Assembly: GCA_023846275.1 (NCBI GenBank)
Contig: JAIUJO010000183.1
Span: 420,745-484,744 of the forward strand
Direction: 5' to 3'
Length of the DNA stretch: 64,000 nt
Origin: Vanilla planifolia
Taxonomy: Eukaryota; Streptophyta; Magnoliopsida; Asparagales; Orchidaceae
The notes beneath the pieces were generated by a model. The model had not been told where the DNA came from. It did not search any database and worked only from the letters and a program-made list of their open reading frames with translations. Shown one piece after another: positions 14,901 through 29,763 of this stretch; positions within the stretch are counted from its first letter, which is position 1, and every line of letters starts with the position of its first letter. Made by a program: the position numbers and the translations under genes.

Positions 14901-17509
14901 TTATGGAAAAGTTAGATTAAAGGAGATTTAGAGTTATATAGTAATATAAACAAATCATAATAAAATATTTTAAAAAAAGAGATAAATTTTATCAAAAATT
15001 TATTTTCTAAAATACTAAGAAGATTAAGCGTAACATCTCTGATTATTAAATCTAGTATAAAAAAATCTCATAAAGTATGTCAAAACATAAAAATAAAATA
15101 TTTAAAAAATATAAAATAATTAATAAATTTAGTAGAGCACTTTAAGATAACGCTAATGATATTTGTTTCATTTGAAGAAAACAACATTAAATATGTATAA
15201 ATGGTAATAAATTATTTTCTTAATATTAAGTGAATGTATGGTAAAGCTAAATTCACAAACATTAAAGCAAGGTAATATCACCAAATCAAAGAGCTGCATT
15301 GGCCGAAGGAGTTAAGGTTCAACGTTAGATAGTAATATAACCAAATAAAGGGGAAATATTTGAATAAATAAGATAAATTTCTTGGGAAGGAAGCATTCTA
15401 AGATACTTTAGAGTTCGAGCATAATATTCTAAATCATTAAATTTTGAATGAATAAAAAAACTATTAAAACATTGTAAAACATAAAAAAATAATTTTTTAA
15501 AAAATATAAAATGAATTTTCAATTACATATAACTAATTGAGATGAATCCATCAATGTTTATTTTTTCTTTATTAAACCTCTTTTTAAATTTCTGCAAGTT
15601 ACAAAAGTAAGTAAAGATTTCTAACAACAAATTTTTATTTCAAATTTATATATATATACTTTAAAGACGAAATGAGAAAAATAAAAGCAATGTATTATAA
15701 TGAAATCCAAGTGATGTATATATCATGCAATATGAGATTAATAGTTAAATAGTTATATAATGGATGGTAGCTAAAAGTTGAACTAAATGAGATAAATTAT
15801 GTGGAAACGATTTATTCCAAGACACAAAGTAGATTAAGTGCAACTTTTCAATCATCAAAGCTTGTATGAATCTAAATGTCTCATAAAGCATGAAAAATTA
15901 TAGAAAATAAAATATATAAAAATACAAACATTTATATTTTATTTTATAGTCATCAAGACTAGTGCAATGGCATTTGTTTTGAATTGGTTACACCTCATTT
16001 GGAATTATAGTGAACTAGAAAAACTAAGCACAAATAAGAATAAAAAATTATTTTTAATATTATGTAGGTATATCATAAAATAAAAAAAACATAAAATAAT
16101 CTTATGTAATACATTTAAGCTAAAGAGAAAGCCTTGAAGAAAATGAGGTAAATTGCATAAGAATGTTCCATTCGAAGATCCTAAGAAAAATGAGTCCAAT
16201 ATACTAGGTAATCATAATAGTTACCATTGAAAAATTCACATAAAACACAACAAAAACTTGTAAAATAAAACATTTAAAGATATTAAAAAATTTATATTTA
16301 ATTTGATGGAGCCCTTTAATAAGAGTCAAATGACCTTTTTTCACTCGGTCAGACTTTTCTTATATTTACTATTAATTATAAAAATAATTAAGTGTAACTA
16401 AAAATAAACTATTATTTGAATACTAAGAAATAATATATAAAAAAATGAAAGAGATCAATTTAAGTAATATAATATAACAAAATCAATGACATCTAAAGGT
16501 GACGAGTGTTAGAGTGGCCTCATAATATAACCAATTCAAGGAAAAAATTACAAGAAAGGGATAAATTATTTAAGAAATTGGTATTCTAAGAAACTAAGGA
16601 TATCTCTTATAAATACTCATCCACAAAATGTTGTAAGATTAAAAAAGACTCATAAATTTTGACAAATTCCAAAAAACTAAAATATTTTGAAATATAAGAA
16701 ATAATATTTAATTTGGTAGTACTCATTTACATGCCTAATGATATTTGTTATGTTGAAAGCAAATTTTTTGGAATTATTACAAATTACAAAGTTAAATACC
16801 CATTAATAATAAAAAATTATTATTACAGTACTAAATAAAAAATATTTTAGGTAAAATGAGATATATTAAAGAAAAATAATGCAGCTAATTCAATGTAATA
16901 TAATGAGACATATGAACATAATCAGAGTTATATTAGAACACAATGAAATTGATGCAAAAAATTTTAGAAAATAAGATAGATTATAAGAGAAATATGTTCT
17001 CCAAGAGACTTGGAGATTAAGTAGGATATCCTTAAACATAAATTCACATACTAATCAAATTGTCTCATAAATCATGCAAAATCTTAAAAAATAAAGTACT
17101 TTAAATATAAAAAAGAAAATTTAAAAGATAACGGCTGTCAAGACAAGTCTAATGGCATTTGTTATGTCTTGACATGAGTTGTTTGGTATTAGAAAGAGTT
17201 TCATACATAAATAAACAAAAGTAACAAAAAATTCTTTTTTTATTATTAAATAAATACATATTGAAGCTAAGGTTAAATAAAATACGCGAGAAGGTTGCAT
17301 TATGATATCTATTTATATCAAAGGAAACATCCTTGATCATCATATTGGCCACAAATAAAAATATCTTGTAAGGGCTAGTGAAATTATTGACAAAGAATTA
17401 TTAAAAGAAATATAAAAAAGAATATTTAATTGAATAAAACACATGAAAATTGGTCAAATAATGTTTTTTTTCTCTTGATCAAACCATGTTTGGAGGTACT
17501 AGAAATTAC

Positions 17510-17531
17510 AATATATATATATATATATATT
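17510..17531. repeat. (AT)n tract at the atatattaaagct register
   Basis: Eleven AT units run directly into taaagctaaaatggg, which fixes the register. The upstream part of the monomer (aataataaattattatt box) is missing, so expansion and deletion occurred together. Confidence 0.9.
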
Positions 17532-17916
17532 AAAGCTAAAATGGGAAAAAGGAAATAGTGTGTGGAACCAATTGTAAGTGATGTAAATGTCACACAAAGT
17601 AAGTGTTAGAGTTACATACTAAAATAACAAACTGTAAACTAAACTTTTAATTAATGGGATATAAATTATACGAATAATATTTTGTAGGTTACAAAAAAGA
17701 CATAGCATAACATCATCTAACTTAATACTCCATACAAACAAAATTGTCTTGTAAAGTATGCAAAAATGATTAAGAATAAAATGCTAAAAAGGTAAAAATA
17801 TTTTATAGATAAAGCAAATGGTGATATGTCCCACCACATTTTTTTTACCTCAATTAAACAAAATTTATAATTACTGAGATTAAATATAAATAATAATAAA
17901 TTATTAGTTTTTTATG

Positions 17917-17939
17917 TATATATATATATATATATATAT
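17917..17939. repeat. (AT)n tract at the atatattaaagct register
   Basis: Preceded by aataataaattattag and followed by tatcttgaaatgtgattgag. The sequence jumps from the AT register almost straight to the anchor region, giving a short 255-bp monomer spacing. Confidence 0.88.
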
Positions 17940-19777
17940 TATCTTGAAATGTGATTGAGTACAACATGCACAATTATCATGTAATTTTTTTAATCAAAAT
18001 GCCTTCTCATGCAAGCCAATTCTAATGAATAAAAATTATTTGATATTATGCAGATAATTATTTAATAGGATGGATAACAATGTTACAAGCCGAATTACTA
18101 TTTTAGCTTAAGTTTTTTAAATATTAAGGAAATATGTATTAATCAAAATATGAGTTTAATTAAAGTAATGTAATATGACCAAATACAAGCAAATGTATTG
18201 GTCACATAAGAGGTAATTTAAAGTTTCATAATGAGGTAAACCAATAAAATTAAAAAAATTGAAGAAATGAGTTAAATTGTACAAGAATGTTGTATTGAAG
18301 ATACTAAGAGGATTGAGTTTGACATACTCAATTATCAAATCAAGTACTAATCTAAATATTCTATGAAGTATGCAAAAATTCAATAAATAAATATTTAAAA
18401 AGTATAAAAATGAATATTTAACGATAAGTTCAGTAATAATTCTTTTGTCTCGATCTAACTTAGTTTGGAATTAGAATTAATGATAAAAGTAAATAAGCAT
18501 AAGCTATAAAATATTTATTTTTAAATATGAAGGGTATATTTATTAAAAAAGATTTGAGATATATTAAATTAATGTAATATAATCAAATAAAAGTTATGTA
18601 ATGGTCACATGATGTAATATTTATAGTTACATAACAATATAACAAAATAAAAGAAAAACATTTGACGAAATAATATTATTAACGTGAGAATTTTGCATTC
18701 CAACATATTAAGAAGATTGAGTGTGACATCTATAACAGTCAAACCGAGTACAAGTCAAAATATCTTGAAAAGTATGCCAAAACAAAAAAAAAACATAATT
18801 AAAAAAAATATTAAAACAAATTTTAAATTGATAAAACTCTTGGAGAATAGTGAAATGTCATCTATTTCATGCCAAAAAAATGTTGGTCAGTCTTTTTACG
18901 ACTAACTAAATTAAACGAGCAATAACAATATTAAATTATTATTTTAATATTAATGAAGTGTATAATAAAGCTAAATGGGATAAATTGAAGGATTGTTGTA
19001 TAACAAAATCAAAGTGGTCAAAGGTCACATAGGTGGAGATATATGGATACATAGTAATATGACCAAATCAAAGCAAAACATTTGAAGGAATAAGATAAAT
19101 TATATCAGAAATTTAAACTACTTGATGTTATAAGATTAAGAAAAACACCCATGATCATTAAATCAAGCAAAAAATCAAAAATCTCGTAAAATTTTATAAA
19201 AATTTAAAAAATGAAATTATTAAGAAATATTAAATTCAATAATTAGTTTATTAAATATTATGGTGAAAAGTCTATTGATGTTTGTTTCATTTTAATCGTA
19301 CAAGCTTTGGAATTTTTATGAATTATCCAATTAAATAAGTATAAATAAAAAAGAAATTATTGTTTAACTATTAATTAAATAAAAATTAAAGTTAAAATTA
19401 ACTAGGTTGATGTAATATGATATAACAAAATCAAAGTAATTTAAAAGTGACATAAAGAGAGATTTAAATTTACATAGTAATATAATAAATTCACTTAAAC
19501 CCTTCAATGAAATGAGATAAGTTCTATACAAAAGTTAAGTAAAAGACATACAAGAGATCAAACGAGACATCATGAATTTTAAAATTAAGAAAAACATAGA
19601 ATATCTTATAAGGAAAAGTATTTGAAAATATAATAATGAAAATTTAATTTGATGGAGCTCTTTGAGACTACCCCAATGATATTTTTCTCATGTCGATCAA
19701 GTCTTGTTTGGAATTATTAAACATTACCAAAGTTAAAAAAGTGAAAACAAATAAATAATGGATATTTCTTTATTAAG

Positions 19778-19779
<2 letters not shown>

Positions 19780-19821
<42 letters not shown>
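19780..19821. repeat. (AT)n tract, about 42 bp, at the atatattaaagct register
   Basis: Pure AT units between tttctttattaaga and ttaaattttaaatgag. Register is again the aagtaaatatatattaaag segment of the monomer. Confidence 0.93.
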
Positions 19822-19825
<4 letters not shown>

Positions 19826-22800
19826 TTTTAAATGAGTTAAAGTTAAGTAAAATATTATTTTAATACTCATAAATAAGTATTTAAGAAAATGAAATAAATC
19901 AAAGTAATGTAAATTAAGAGAATTAGAGTAATGGAATGGTCACATGAATGAAGATTTGGAGAAATACAATAATAAATTAAAATTAATGAAAAAACTTGAA
20001 TAAATGATGCAAAATATCTTGAAAATAGTATCAAAAGTTAGAAAAATAAATTACTAAGAAAATAAAAAATATTTAATGGAATACAACCCATCGAGATAGG
20101 CAAATGACATCTATTTTTTCTTGATCAAACTTTGTTTAGAGTTTCTACAAATTATGATAGTAAATAAACCTAAATAACACTAAAATAGTTTTTTAATATT
20201 CAATTAATATACAATATCATTGAAATAGCATAAACAAAAGCAATGTAATAAAACAAATTCAAATTACGTAAACTTAACGGGAAACGAGGAATAGATTAAC
20301 ATCGTAATAAAGCCATATAAAAGTAAAAGTTTTTTAATAATTTAAATTATGGAAAAATTTAGCATTTCAAGATATTAAAAATTTCAATATTAGCATCCTT
20401 AATAATCAAATTAGGTAGAATAAAAACGTCTCTTAAATTGTGGCAAAATGACATTTATTTTGTCACGATTTGACCAAATTTTAAATTGTTATTTTAATAA
20501 GAAGTAAAAGCATAATAAATTTTAATTAAGATAAATAACAAAAGAATATTACATTCCAAGATACTAAGGAGATCAAGTTTAATATCATTAGTCATCAAAT
20601 TAAGAACAATTTAAAATGTCAAAAAAGTATACAAAATTCCTTGAATACAAAGTAATTAACAATATTAAAATAAATTGATATAAATATGGAGCACATCATG
20701 ATAAGTTTAATGAGATTTATTTCATCCTTATTGGACAAAATTCAAAATTATTATAAATTACCTAATTAATATGTATAAAGAATAATAAATTATTTTTTCA
20801 AAGTGATATAAATGTTAGATTCAAAGTTACTTAGCAATATAAGAAAATATAATAAAATAATTTGAATGAATGAGATATATTAATTAGAAAGTTGCATTCT
20901 AAGATTTTGAAGAGTTCAAGTATAAAACTTAGATCATCAAATCAAGTATGAAACAAAATAGGACATTAAATAAAAAACCCTATAAAATAAAATATTTTGA
21001 ATATATATTATAATAAAGCTTATCGAGAGAAGTCCAACAATAATTTCCTTATCTCCATCACCCCTGCTTTCGAATTATTACGAATTATCAAATTAAATAT
21101 ATACAAATGATAACAAACAAATATTATTATATTAAGTAAATAAAAATTATAATGGAAATAAGAAAAATTGAATAACCATAACATAACAAAAAAAAGTGAT
21201 GAAAGGTGAAGCTATAGGGGATTTAAAGTTTCCTAGTAATATAACAAAATGAAAGCACGTAATTTCAAGAAATTGGATGAATTATATAGGAAAATTACCT
21301 TTGGAATTACTAGGAAAATGGATTATAACACCTTCGATTATCAAGTCAGGTCCAAGCAAAAGTCTCATAAAGAATGCACAAACATTAGAATTTTAAATGT
21401 TTTCAAAAATATTAAAAAGATTATTTTATTAGATTGAAGTCATTGAAAGGAGTGTAGTATCATGGATTTAGCATTCATAAGATTATAATGTAACCAAGAT
21501 AAATAAAAAATTATTAAAAAAAGTAGATAAATTGTATATGAATGTGTCACAAAAAGATACATTAGAGATATAGTGTAACATTCTCATTCACTAAAATATG
21601 TACAAATAAAAATGTTTAATAATGTATTATAAAACCTTAAAAGAATATATTATTTAAAATATTAAAATGAATCACAAATTGGATATAGCTAGACCTTTTG
21701 AGTTGAATAATATTTGTTTCATCTAGAAAGCACATCTTTTGGCATTATTATGAATTATTAAATAATTAAATATAAATGATAAGAAAATATTATTTTAATA
21801 TTAAGTTATCTAAATAATAAAAAAATTGAAATGGGATAAATTTAAGAAAAATAATTGAACCAAATGAAAGCAATGTGAAAGTAAAAACTAACCATAATTA
21901 GAGTTTCATAGTAATATAACAAATCAAATAAAAACTTTCATTGTAATAATATCAATTATCTATTAATGTTACTTCCGAATGTACTATGGAGATCTAGTTT
22001 AACTTCCCCGATCAACATGTTAGTTATGAATGAAAAACTGAGTGAAAAATGCCAAAATAAATAAAAAATATTTAAAATCAAAAAATGATTATTTAATTTG
22101 TTGTAAGTTTTGAGATATCTCCTATGATATTTGTTTCATCTTATTTTGACCTCATTTTGAATACTACAAATTATAAATGTTGTCAATCATAAATAATAAA
22201 AAATTATTATTTTATTATTAAATAAATATATGTTATAATCTAGATGAGATAGATTGAAACAATATAATAAGCTAAATCAAACTGATGTAATGGTGACAAA
22301 ATAAGAGATTTAGTGTTACACAACAATATAAATAAATTAAGAACTAAATTTGAAAAACTAAAATAAATTATACGTAATATATGTATCGTGAGATACTTTG
22401 GTGAGCAACTGTTACATCCTCAATCATTAAGGTGAGTCCAATGATTTTTATTTTTTCTCAAGTAGAACTCATCAAGAATTACTGCGAGTTGCTAAATTGT
22501 ATAAACAGTAATAAAAATAAATTATTATGTTGAAATTAAGTAGATATATGTTAAAGTTGAAATAGGATAAATTGATGAAACATAGTTATAAGCAAGACAA
22601 ATTTATGTAAAGGTCACCCTAGAGAAGATCAAGAGATACATAATCATATTGCTAAAATGAAACACCAATTGTGAAAAAATGAGATAAATTACATTGGAAA
22701 GTTTAACTGCAAGATACTAAGGATGTTAGTGTAGCATTCCCTATAGTACTAACTAGAAACTTATAAAAAAACCTTTTACCTGAGTGAAAACCATTGAAAA

Positions 22801-25800
22801 TATAATATTTAATATATAAAATTGAGTCATTAATTTGTTGGAGCTCCTCTAGAAGTGCCCAACGAAATTTGATCGATCTTGATTGATCCATGAATGGAAT
22901 TAAGGTAAGTTTTTGAAATAATTTATCACAAACAATAACAAATTGTTATTTTAATGTTAACTAATTGTATATTTTAGATTTAATAAGAGATAAATTGAAG
23001 TAACATAATATAACTAAATAAAAGTGTTTCAGATGTCTTAAGAGAGAAGAATTATAGTTTCACAGTAATATAATAACGACAATGGAAGGAAGCCAAATAA
23101 TAAGATAAAGTTTGTGGGAAAGTTGCATTCCAAGGTAATTAGATGATTGAGTTTAAATAATCGATCATTAAATCAGGAATGAATTAAACATTCTCATGAA
23201 AAATGCAAAATCTCTTAAAAATAAAATTTTTAGAAATATTAAAGTGAATATTAATTTGTTAGAACTCATCGAAATGATTCGAACTACGTTTAACAATTTT
23301 GGTCATCTTTTGGAATTAATATGAATTGTAAAATTAGTTAAACATCAATAATGACAAATTATTTTTTATATTAAGTAAATATATATTAAATTTGAAATGA
23401 GATACATTAAAAAAAAAGAAATATAAGCAAATCAAAGTATTGTAAAGGACAAACGAGAGTAGAACAAGAGCTTCACGTGATACCACCATATTAAAACGAT
23501 GAAAATTAGTGTAACATCATGGATGTACAATTCATATGATTGAAATAACTTATAAAACATACCAAACCCATGAAAATTAAAAATATTAAAAATTCTAAAA
23601 ATAATATTTATTGTGATATAACAAGTCAAAATGAGCACTAACAATTGTGTTCTCATCATTATACCTTAATTGGAATTATTATATATAATAAAAAACAATA
23701 TAAAGAGCAATTAACGTTTTTTAATATTTAAGTAACATTGTATTGATGGTTAAATGAGATAAATTGATTCAATGTAATCTAACCGTATTAGAGCGATGTA
23801 ATTTTCAAGGAAAATAAAATTTTGAGTTTCATAGTAATATAATCAAATAAATAAAAAAATTAAATGAAATAAGAAAAATTTTATTGAAAAGCTACATTCA
23901 AATGTCATGAATTTAGAATATTTAATAATAAAACATGAATATTTATTTTGAAGGAGCTTGCTAATTTCAGACCATCGATGTCTGTTTCATGTCAAGAAGA
24001 CCTCTTTTAGAAATATGTTGATTTGTAAATAAAGTTAGCATAAAATATAATAAATTGTTTTCTAAATATTAAGTAAATATGTATTATTGTTGAGACAAAA
24101 TAAAGTGAAAGAATGTAATGTATACAAATAAAAGCTATGTAAATGTCTCAATAGAAGAGAATTAGAGTTACACTACGATATTACCAAATCAAACAAAAAG
24201 ATTTGAATAAATGAGATAAATTTTATGTGGAAATTGTCAATTATCAAATCAAGTGCAAATAAAAAATAGTCTAAAAATTGCCAAAAGAGTAGTAAATAAA
24301 AATTCTTAAAAAAATATGAAAATGAGGACTTATTTAAAATTTTTTTTTGAGATGAGTCCAAGAACAATTATTCCATCTCCATCATATCTTATTTGGAATA
24401 CTATGATTTACGAATATAATTAAACTTAATTAATGATAAATTATTATTTTAAAATTTAGTTAACATATATTTATATTCAAAAGAAATAAATTGAAGTAAT
24501 AAAGTTTAACTGAACAAAGTTGATGTAAACATCACAACGGAAGTGACTTAGTATTAAATAGTAATGTCATCAATTCAAAGTGAAAACTTTTACTGAATAA
24601 GATATATTTTACAAGAAAATTGAATTCTATGATTATGTAGAGGTTGATTGCAAGATTCTTGATCAAAACTAAAAAAAATAAAATATTTAAATAAAAATAA
24701 ATATTTAATTTTGTAGAAATATTCATTATGAATCTAAAGACATTTAATTTTAGAATCAAAATTAAATAAATATATTATAATGCTAAAATGAGATAAATTG
24801 AAACAATTAATGACATTTTTATTTATCATCATTGGAACTTAGTTTGAATTACTACAAATTATTAAAATAAATAAACATGAATAATAGTAGATTACTACTT
24901 TAATACTAAATAAATGTATGTTCAATATAAAATGACATAAATTGAATGTGTGTATTATAACCAAGTCAATGTAAAACAACTGAATAAATGACAAAATTTA
25001 TGGTAAAGTTGAATTCTACTATTTCAAGAAGATTTAGTGTGACATCTTTGACCTTAAAATTTGGCACAGATAAAAACTTCTCATTAAAATTATAGAAATC
25101 TAAGAAAATAAATTATTTAATTAATAAAATAAATATTGAAATTCAATATAGCTCACTAAGATGTTTCTAAAGATGATTTTTTGTCATGTGACTTAATTTT
25201 GAATTTTTAAAAATTACCAAAGTACCATAAGTAATAATTAATTATCAATTGAATATCAAGCATTTATAACAAATTCTAAGTGATATAAAGGTCACATGAA
25301 GGAAGTATTGTAATTTCATTTTAGACAATTAATTCAAAGAAAGATTTGATAAGATATAGTAAAATGTATAACAAAAAAAAATTATAACATGCTGCAGTGA
25401 TTAAGTGTAACATCCTCGATGATCAAATCAAATATGAATAAAGCTGTTTCATATAGCGTGCAAAAAACCTAAAAAATGAAGCATTTAGAAATAAAAAAAG
25501 TTTTTTATTGGATAGAGTTCATTGTGATAATTTCAGTGAAGTTTGTGTAATCTTCACTAAACCAGCTTTGGAATTATTATCAATTATCAAACTAAATAAG
25601 CATAAAAAATAATAATTTTTTATTTTAATCTTAGTCAAATATTTATGAAAGTTGAAAGGTGATTAATTGAAGCAATGTAATATCTCTAAATTGATATAAT
25701 GGAAAGGTGGCATGAGAGTCGATTTAGAGATATATAGTAAAATATCCAAATCCAAGTGAGAAATTTTATGAAATTAGAAAAATTATATAGGAAACAACCT

Positions 25801-25895
25801 TTCCAAGACACAATTGAGATTGAGTGACATTCTACTATAAACAAGTGTGTGTGAATCCCACATAAGGAGTGAATTTAAGATTTTAAAATATTTTT

Positions 25896-27944
25896 TCTAC
25901 ATTGATATAGATTTTAACTTTCATAAATACTTTATAAAAACAATTTTACTTTTTCAAAAAAAATTTCATTAATTCTAGTTTTATTCTCTTTAAATTTACA
26001 CAAAAATAGTGTTTTATTCCATTTAAATTAGAACATTCAATTACTCCTAATTGATGATAGTAAGAACTCCATTATTAAAAGCATTATAATTTGTGTCCTT
26101 ACTTTATATTTCACATCTAATGAACTTAAAATTATAGTTTACTACTCACCTAGAACCTACTTGAGCTTCTTTCCTGTTATTCACCTCCTTCCTGCTAGCT
26201 TTCATTGGTTAAATTATAACACAAGCTTTGTGGAGCTCAAACTTCACTGAATTTTTTACAATATAAAATTAAACATATGGTTTCAAAATTGTCCAATTGA
26301 CCAACCTAAATGAAAAAGAAAATATATTAAGGAAAAATATTTTCAATAAAATGTAAAATAAGCTTAAGAGTTATGTAGAAAAGCTTGAAAATGAAGCCTC
26401 AGATGGGTTAGGCTTAGCTGGAAGAATTTTTAACTTTGAGTACTAAGTTGTAATGTGTTGATAGGACTGTTTTACACAAGTATATTACCTTGTAGTGCTT
26501 TTTTGAGATTTTAAAATTTATTCAATTTCAATTTGGCATTTTGTTTATAATGATTAGGTTGGTATGGGAAGATTTTGTTCATTATTGTTAGAAAGTTAAG
26601 AAAAAGTTGCTTGAAGGTCTTTTACCAAACAGCTTAAATATTTCCCTAAAAATTGCTCCACAAGAACTGAAATGACTACGAATGAATTAGCTCCTAGCTA
26701 GGATATATTTGGGTTGTTGGATGTGATCAGAGAAGTCTAGTTTTTTAGATTAATGACTGTAAGAGTGGATGTGTTATGGTCAGTTTGTTCAAGACATATT
26801 TCACCTTGTTTATTCAATCACTTCGAAAGATATCTAGATATTTTGATTCATTAATTGTAAATGTAGAGGTCATCTAAGGTGCAATATTTAAAGTAGAAAT
26901 TTAGAGCCAAATGATGTGATGACAAGGTAAAAATGAATCTTTCCATGGAGTAAACTTGGATAAGACTATAGCCATCTGATATGACTCGTGAAGAAAGACA
27001 TACATGAGGATTCAAGCCTAGCCATTTGATCAATGATCAAATGGTATGAATTCATGCAGTGGTGATAAGGCATAGACTTTGGAAAATAGTTTAGCCCTAA
27101 ACTATGAAATATTAAAAGTATTTTCTATTTATAAAAGCTTTTGCAATCCATTAATTTGATCTAAAATTAAGGCTATCTATAGCTTTCTGCATGAAGGATT
27201 TAATAACTTCGGTCAATTTTAAGCATACAAATATGACATGACTATGGGCCTAATTGACACATTACACACTTGACTTGAGATCTATCCAACCTTATTCTTC
27301 CTTTACCTTACAATAGTGAAGTTTCTAGATTGAAGCTTGATAAAGATTAGGCACAACATAACTTGGTTCCACTTGGTCTTTTAACTTATGGCTTGTGAGT
27401 GTCCACTTAGGCTTGGTTGGGTCAATGGCATTGCATTTGGTCACATTCTTAAATTGTGGTTAGGACATTTCATTTTTTTTAAATATAGGAAATTAAATAG
27501 AATTAATCTTTCTAATTCCACAAAATTTTAATGTGAAATCTGACAAAGACTTATAACTTGGACTTAACAAATGAAAGAATTAAAATGCTGAAAAATGAAA
27601 TATTATAGCTTATTAATCAATAAATTATTTATGTAAGACTTTGAAATTATTAAATGATTAAAAAAGAAATCCTATATTTGTTAAATAAAGGATAGTTTTA
27701 AGTTAGATTTAAAATGATTTGAATGAAGAGATATGCTTTATGATTAATAATAAAAAAGCTAACTTTATATTTAAAAATAAAAAGTAAATAATTTCAAAAC
27801 CACGTGCATGTCTTTAAATCTTAATGCTTTTTGAGCACTTCAAAACATTTTGAAGATCACTAATTGATAATCTTAGAAAGTGCATGACTTGTTCAACCCA
27901 ATTAATCTTGATTGAAATTAAAATAAGTTCACTACAACAAAATG
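25896..27944. other. Unidentified non-satellite island, about 2 kb
   Basis: Satellite register is lost after ttaagattttaaaatatt (about 25,895) and returns near 27,945 (gagttattaagcataaagg, then acacatcc). The interval is less AT-extreme than the array and contains no convincing ORF: the longest, 60 codons on the minus strand at 26,851-27,033, matches nothing I know. I saw no LTR ends, terminal inverted repeats or target duplication. A region near 26,120-26,250 loosely resembles plant LTR sequence on the minus strand (a gcttgtgttataattt and ctaggtgagtag pattern), so a decayed LTR element is the most likely source, but this is weak. A perfect 23-bp palindrome lies at 27,022-27,044. Confidence 0.6.
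27022..27044. repeat. Perfect 23-bp palindrome
   Basis: Two perfectly complementary 11-bp arms, CCATTTGATCA and TGATCAAATGG, separated by a single A. It lies in the unidentified island, not in the satellite. In diverged DNA a perfect match of this length is notable, although chance or a protein-binding site cannot be told apart from sequence. Confidence 0.95.
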
Positions 27945-29763
27945 GTAAACATTTATAGCTTGAGTTATTAAGCATAAAGGTGACCTAACACATCCTTTAC
28001 CATAAAGTTATGTTCAAATCTAATTTTCAAATATAGTATCCCAAAACCCATAAAACAAAATATTTAAAAATCCAAAACAAATTAATTAAATAGAACTAGT
28101 GTGATGAATTTGATAATGTTTTATTGTCTGCATAATACAACATTTATAATTACAAAAAATACCAAAATAGTAAAAAAAATAAATAATAAATTATTATCCT
28201 AATATTAAGTAGATATAAATTAAATCTGATATAACATAATTTAAAGTAATGTAATATAATGAAATCAAAGTGATATAAATATCACACAAGTGGAGTATTT
28301 GTGTTTCATTGTAATGTAACTTAGCCAAATGGAACATCATTGAAAATAAAATTAGGTATGAATCAAAATATTTTGTTAAGGTGCTAAAACCATCAAAATA
28401 AAAAAATTAAAATTATAAAAGTGACCTTCAATAGTTTAGACCTCATTAAGATGAGAAAAACAATATTTGTTCTATCACTATTAGACCTCATTTCTAACCA
28501 CGACGAATTATCATACTAAATAATCATAAGTAATGACAAATAATATCAAATTATTTTTTTACTATTAATTAATTATATGTTAAATTTGAAATAAATTAAT
28601 TGAACTAATGAAAAAAATCAAGTTAAGGTGATGTAAATGTTATACAAGAAGAATATAGAAATATAAAGTAATTATCAGAAAGAAAGCAGAAAAGTTAATC
28701 AAATGACATAAAATATTTGAGAAAGTTGAATTCAAAGATATTAAAAAGATTGAGTGTGACATCCTTGATTACCAAAGTAGCTACAAATTCAAAATATCTG
28801 TTAAAGAAAGTTATGCTAAAATAAAATTTAAAAACCTAAAAATAAATATATTATTAGATAGATGTAATCAGGATAAGTCAAATGACTTTTGTTTTGACTC
28901 AAACAAATCTCATTTTGAGTTGAAAAGAATTACTAAAGAAAATAAGACTGAATAAAAATAATTCATTATTTTAATATTTAGTGAAAATATATTAGAGCTA
29001 AAATATGATCAGTCGATGTAATGAAAGATAGTCAAGTCAGTGTGACATAAAGTTACATAGAGTAGAATTTAAAACTTATGGTAGTCCTACCAAATAAAAA
29101 TGAAAGAATCAAGGGAAAAAGATAAAGTAGATGAGAAATTTGCATTTTAAGATGCTTAGTAGATTGAGTGTAACATCTTCGATCATCTAATTAAGCATGA
29201 TTAAAAATGTCTCATATACTATGCAAAAATTCTTTCAAATAAATTATTTGAAAAATGAAAAATAACTTTTTAGTTTGCTACAGCTTATCGAGTTGAGCCC
29301 AAAGACATTAGTTTTTTGCACATCATACCTCCATTGGAGTTACCATGAATTAAAAAATTAAAACAATGAAAACATTAATTAATTATTTTTTTAATATTAA
29401 GAAAAAAAAATATAAGTTATAATGATTTAAAAATAAGGAATTGTAATGTAACCAAATAATTACAATGTAAAAGTCACACAAATTGAAATTTTGGGTTAGA
29501 TAATAACTTATCTGATTCAAAATGAGAAATTTCAAAAAACAATATGATAAATTGTATTAGAAAGTTGCATTGGGAGATACTATGGAGAAAACTTATAGCA
29601 TCACCGATCATATAAGGGCAAATGAAAATATATTGTAAATCATATAAAAACTTAGTGAAAAACTTTTTTAAAATTATAAAAAATAAATTTTAACAACTAT
29701 GTTTTTTGTAAATGTTACCTTCTCTTCAAATTACTATTAAATAATAAATTAAATAAGAATAAT

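Larger units (their letters stand above)
8813..25895 (+). repeat. Degenerate ~416-bp satellite, forward block 2
   Basis: This is the same monomer in the same orientation as the first block, about 17 kb without interruption by foreign DNA. Anchors: 8881, 9297, 9627, 10037, 10449, 10845, 11150, 11609, 11795, 12169, 12592, 13014, 13431, 13609, 13929, 14349, 14717, 15042, 15433, 15851, 16211, 16617, 17035, 17336, 17718, 17973, 18331, 18734, 19154, 19575, 20402, 20590, 20933, 21337, 21586, 22011, 22423, 22743, 23164, 23525, 23925, 24240, 24662, 25051, 25419, 25835. Full monomers are about 405-425 bp. Short ones (for example 11,609-11,795, 13,431-13,609, 20,402-20,590) are internally deleted. One anchor is lost between 19,575 and 20,402. 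No gene, RNA or other element is visible in the block. Confidence 0.9.

Noticed and set aside
27930..27945. CACTACAACAAAATGG, which resembles a CACTA transposon terminus
   Set aside because: It points into satellite, and I saw no matching inverted terminus or 3-bp target duplication nearby; a 13-bp match alone is insufficient, though it does sit at the edge of the unknown island.
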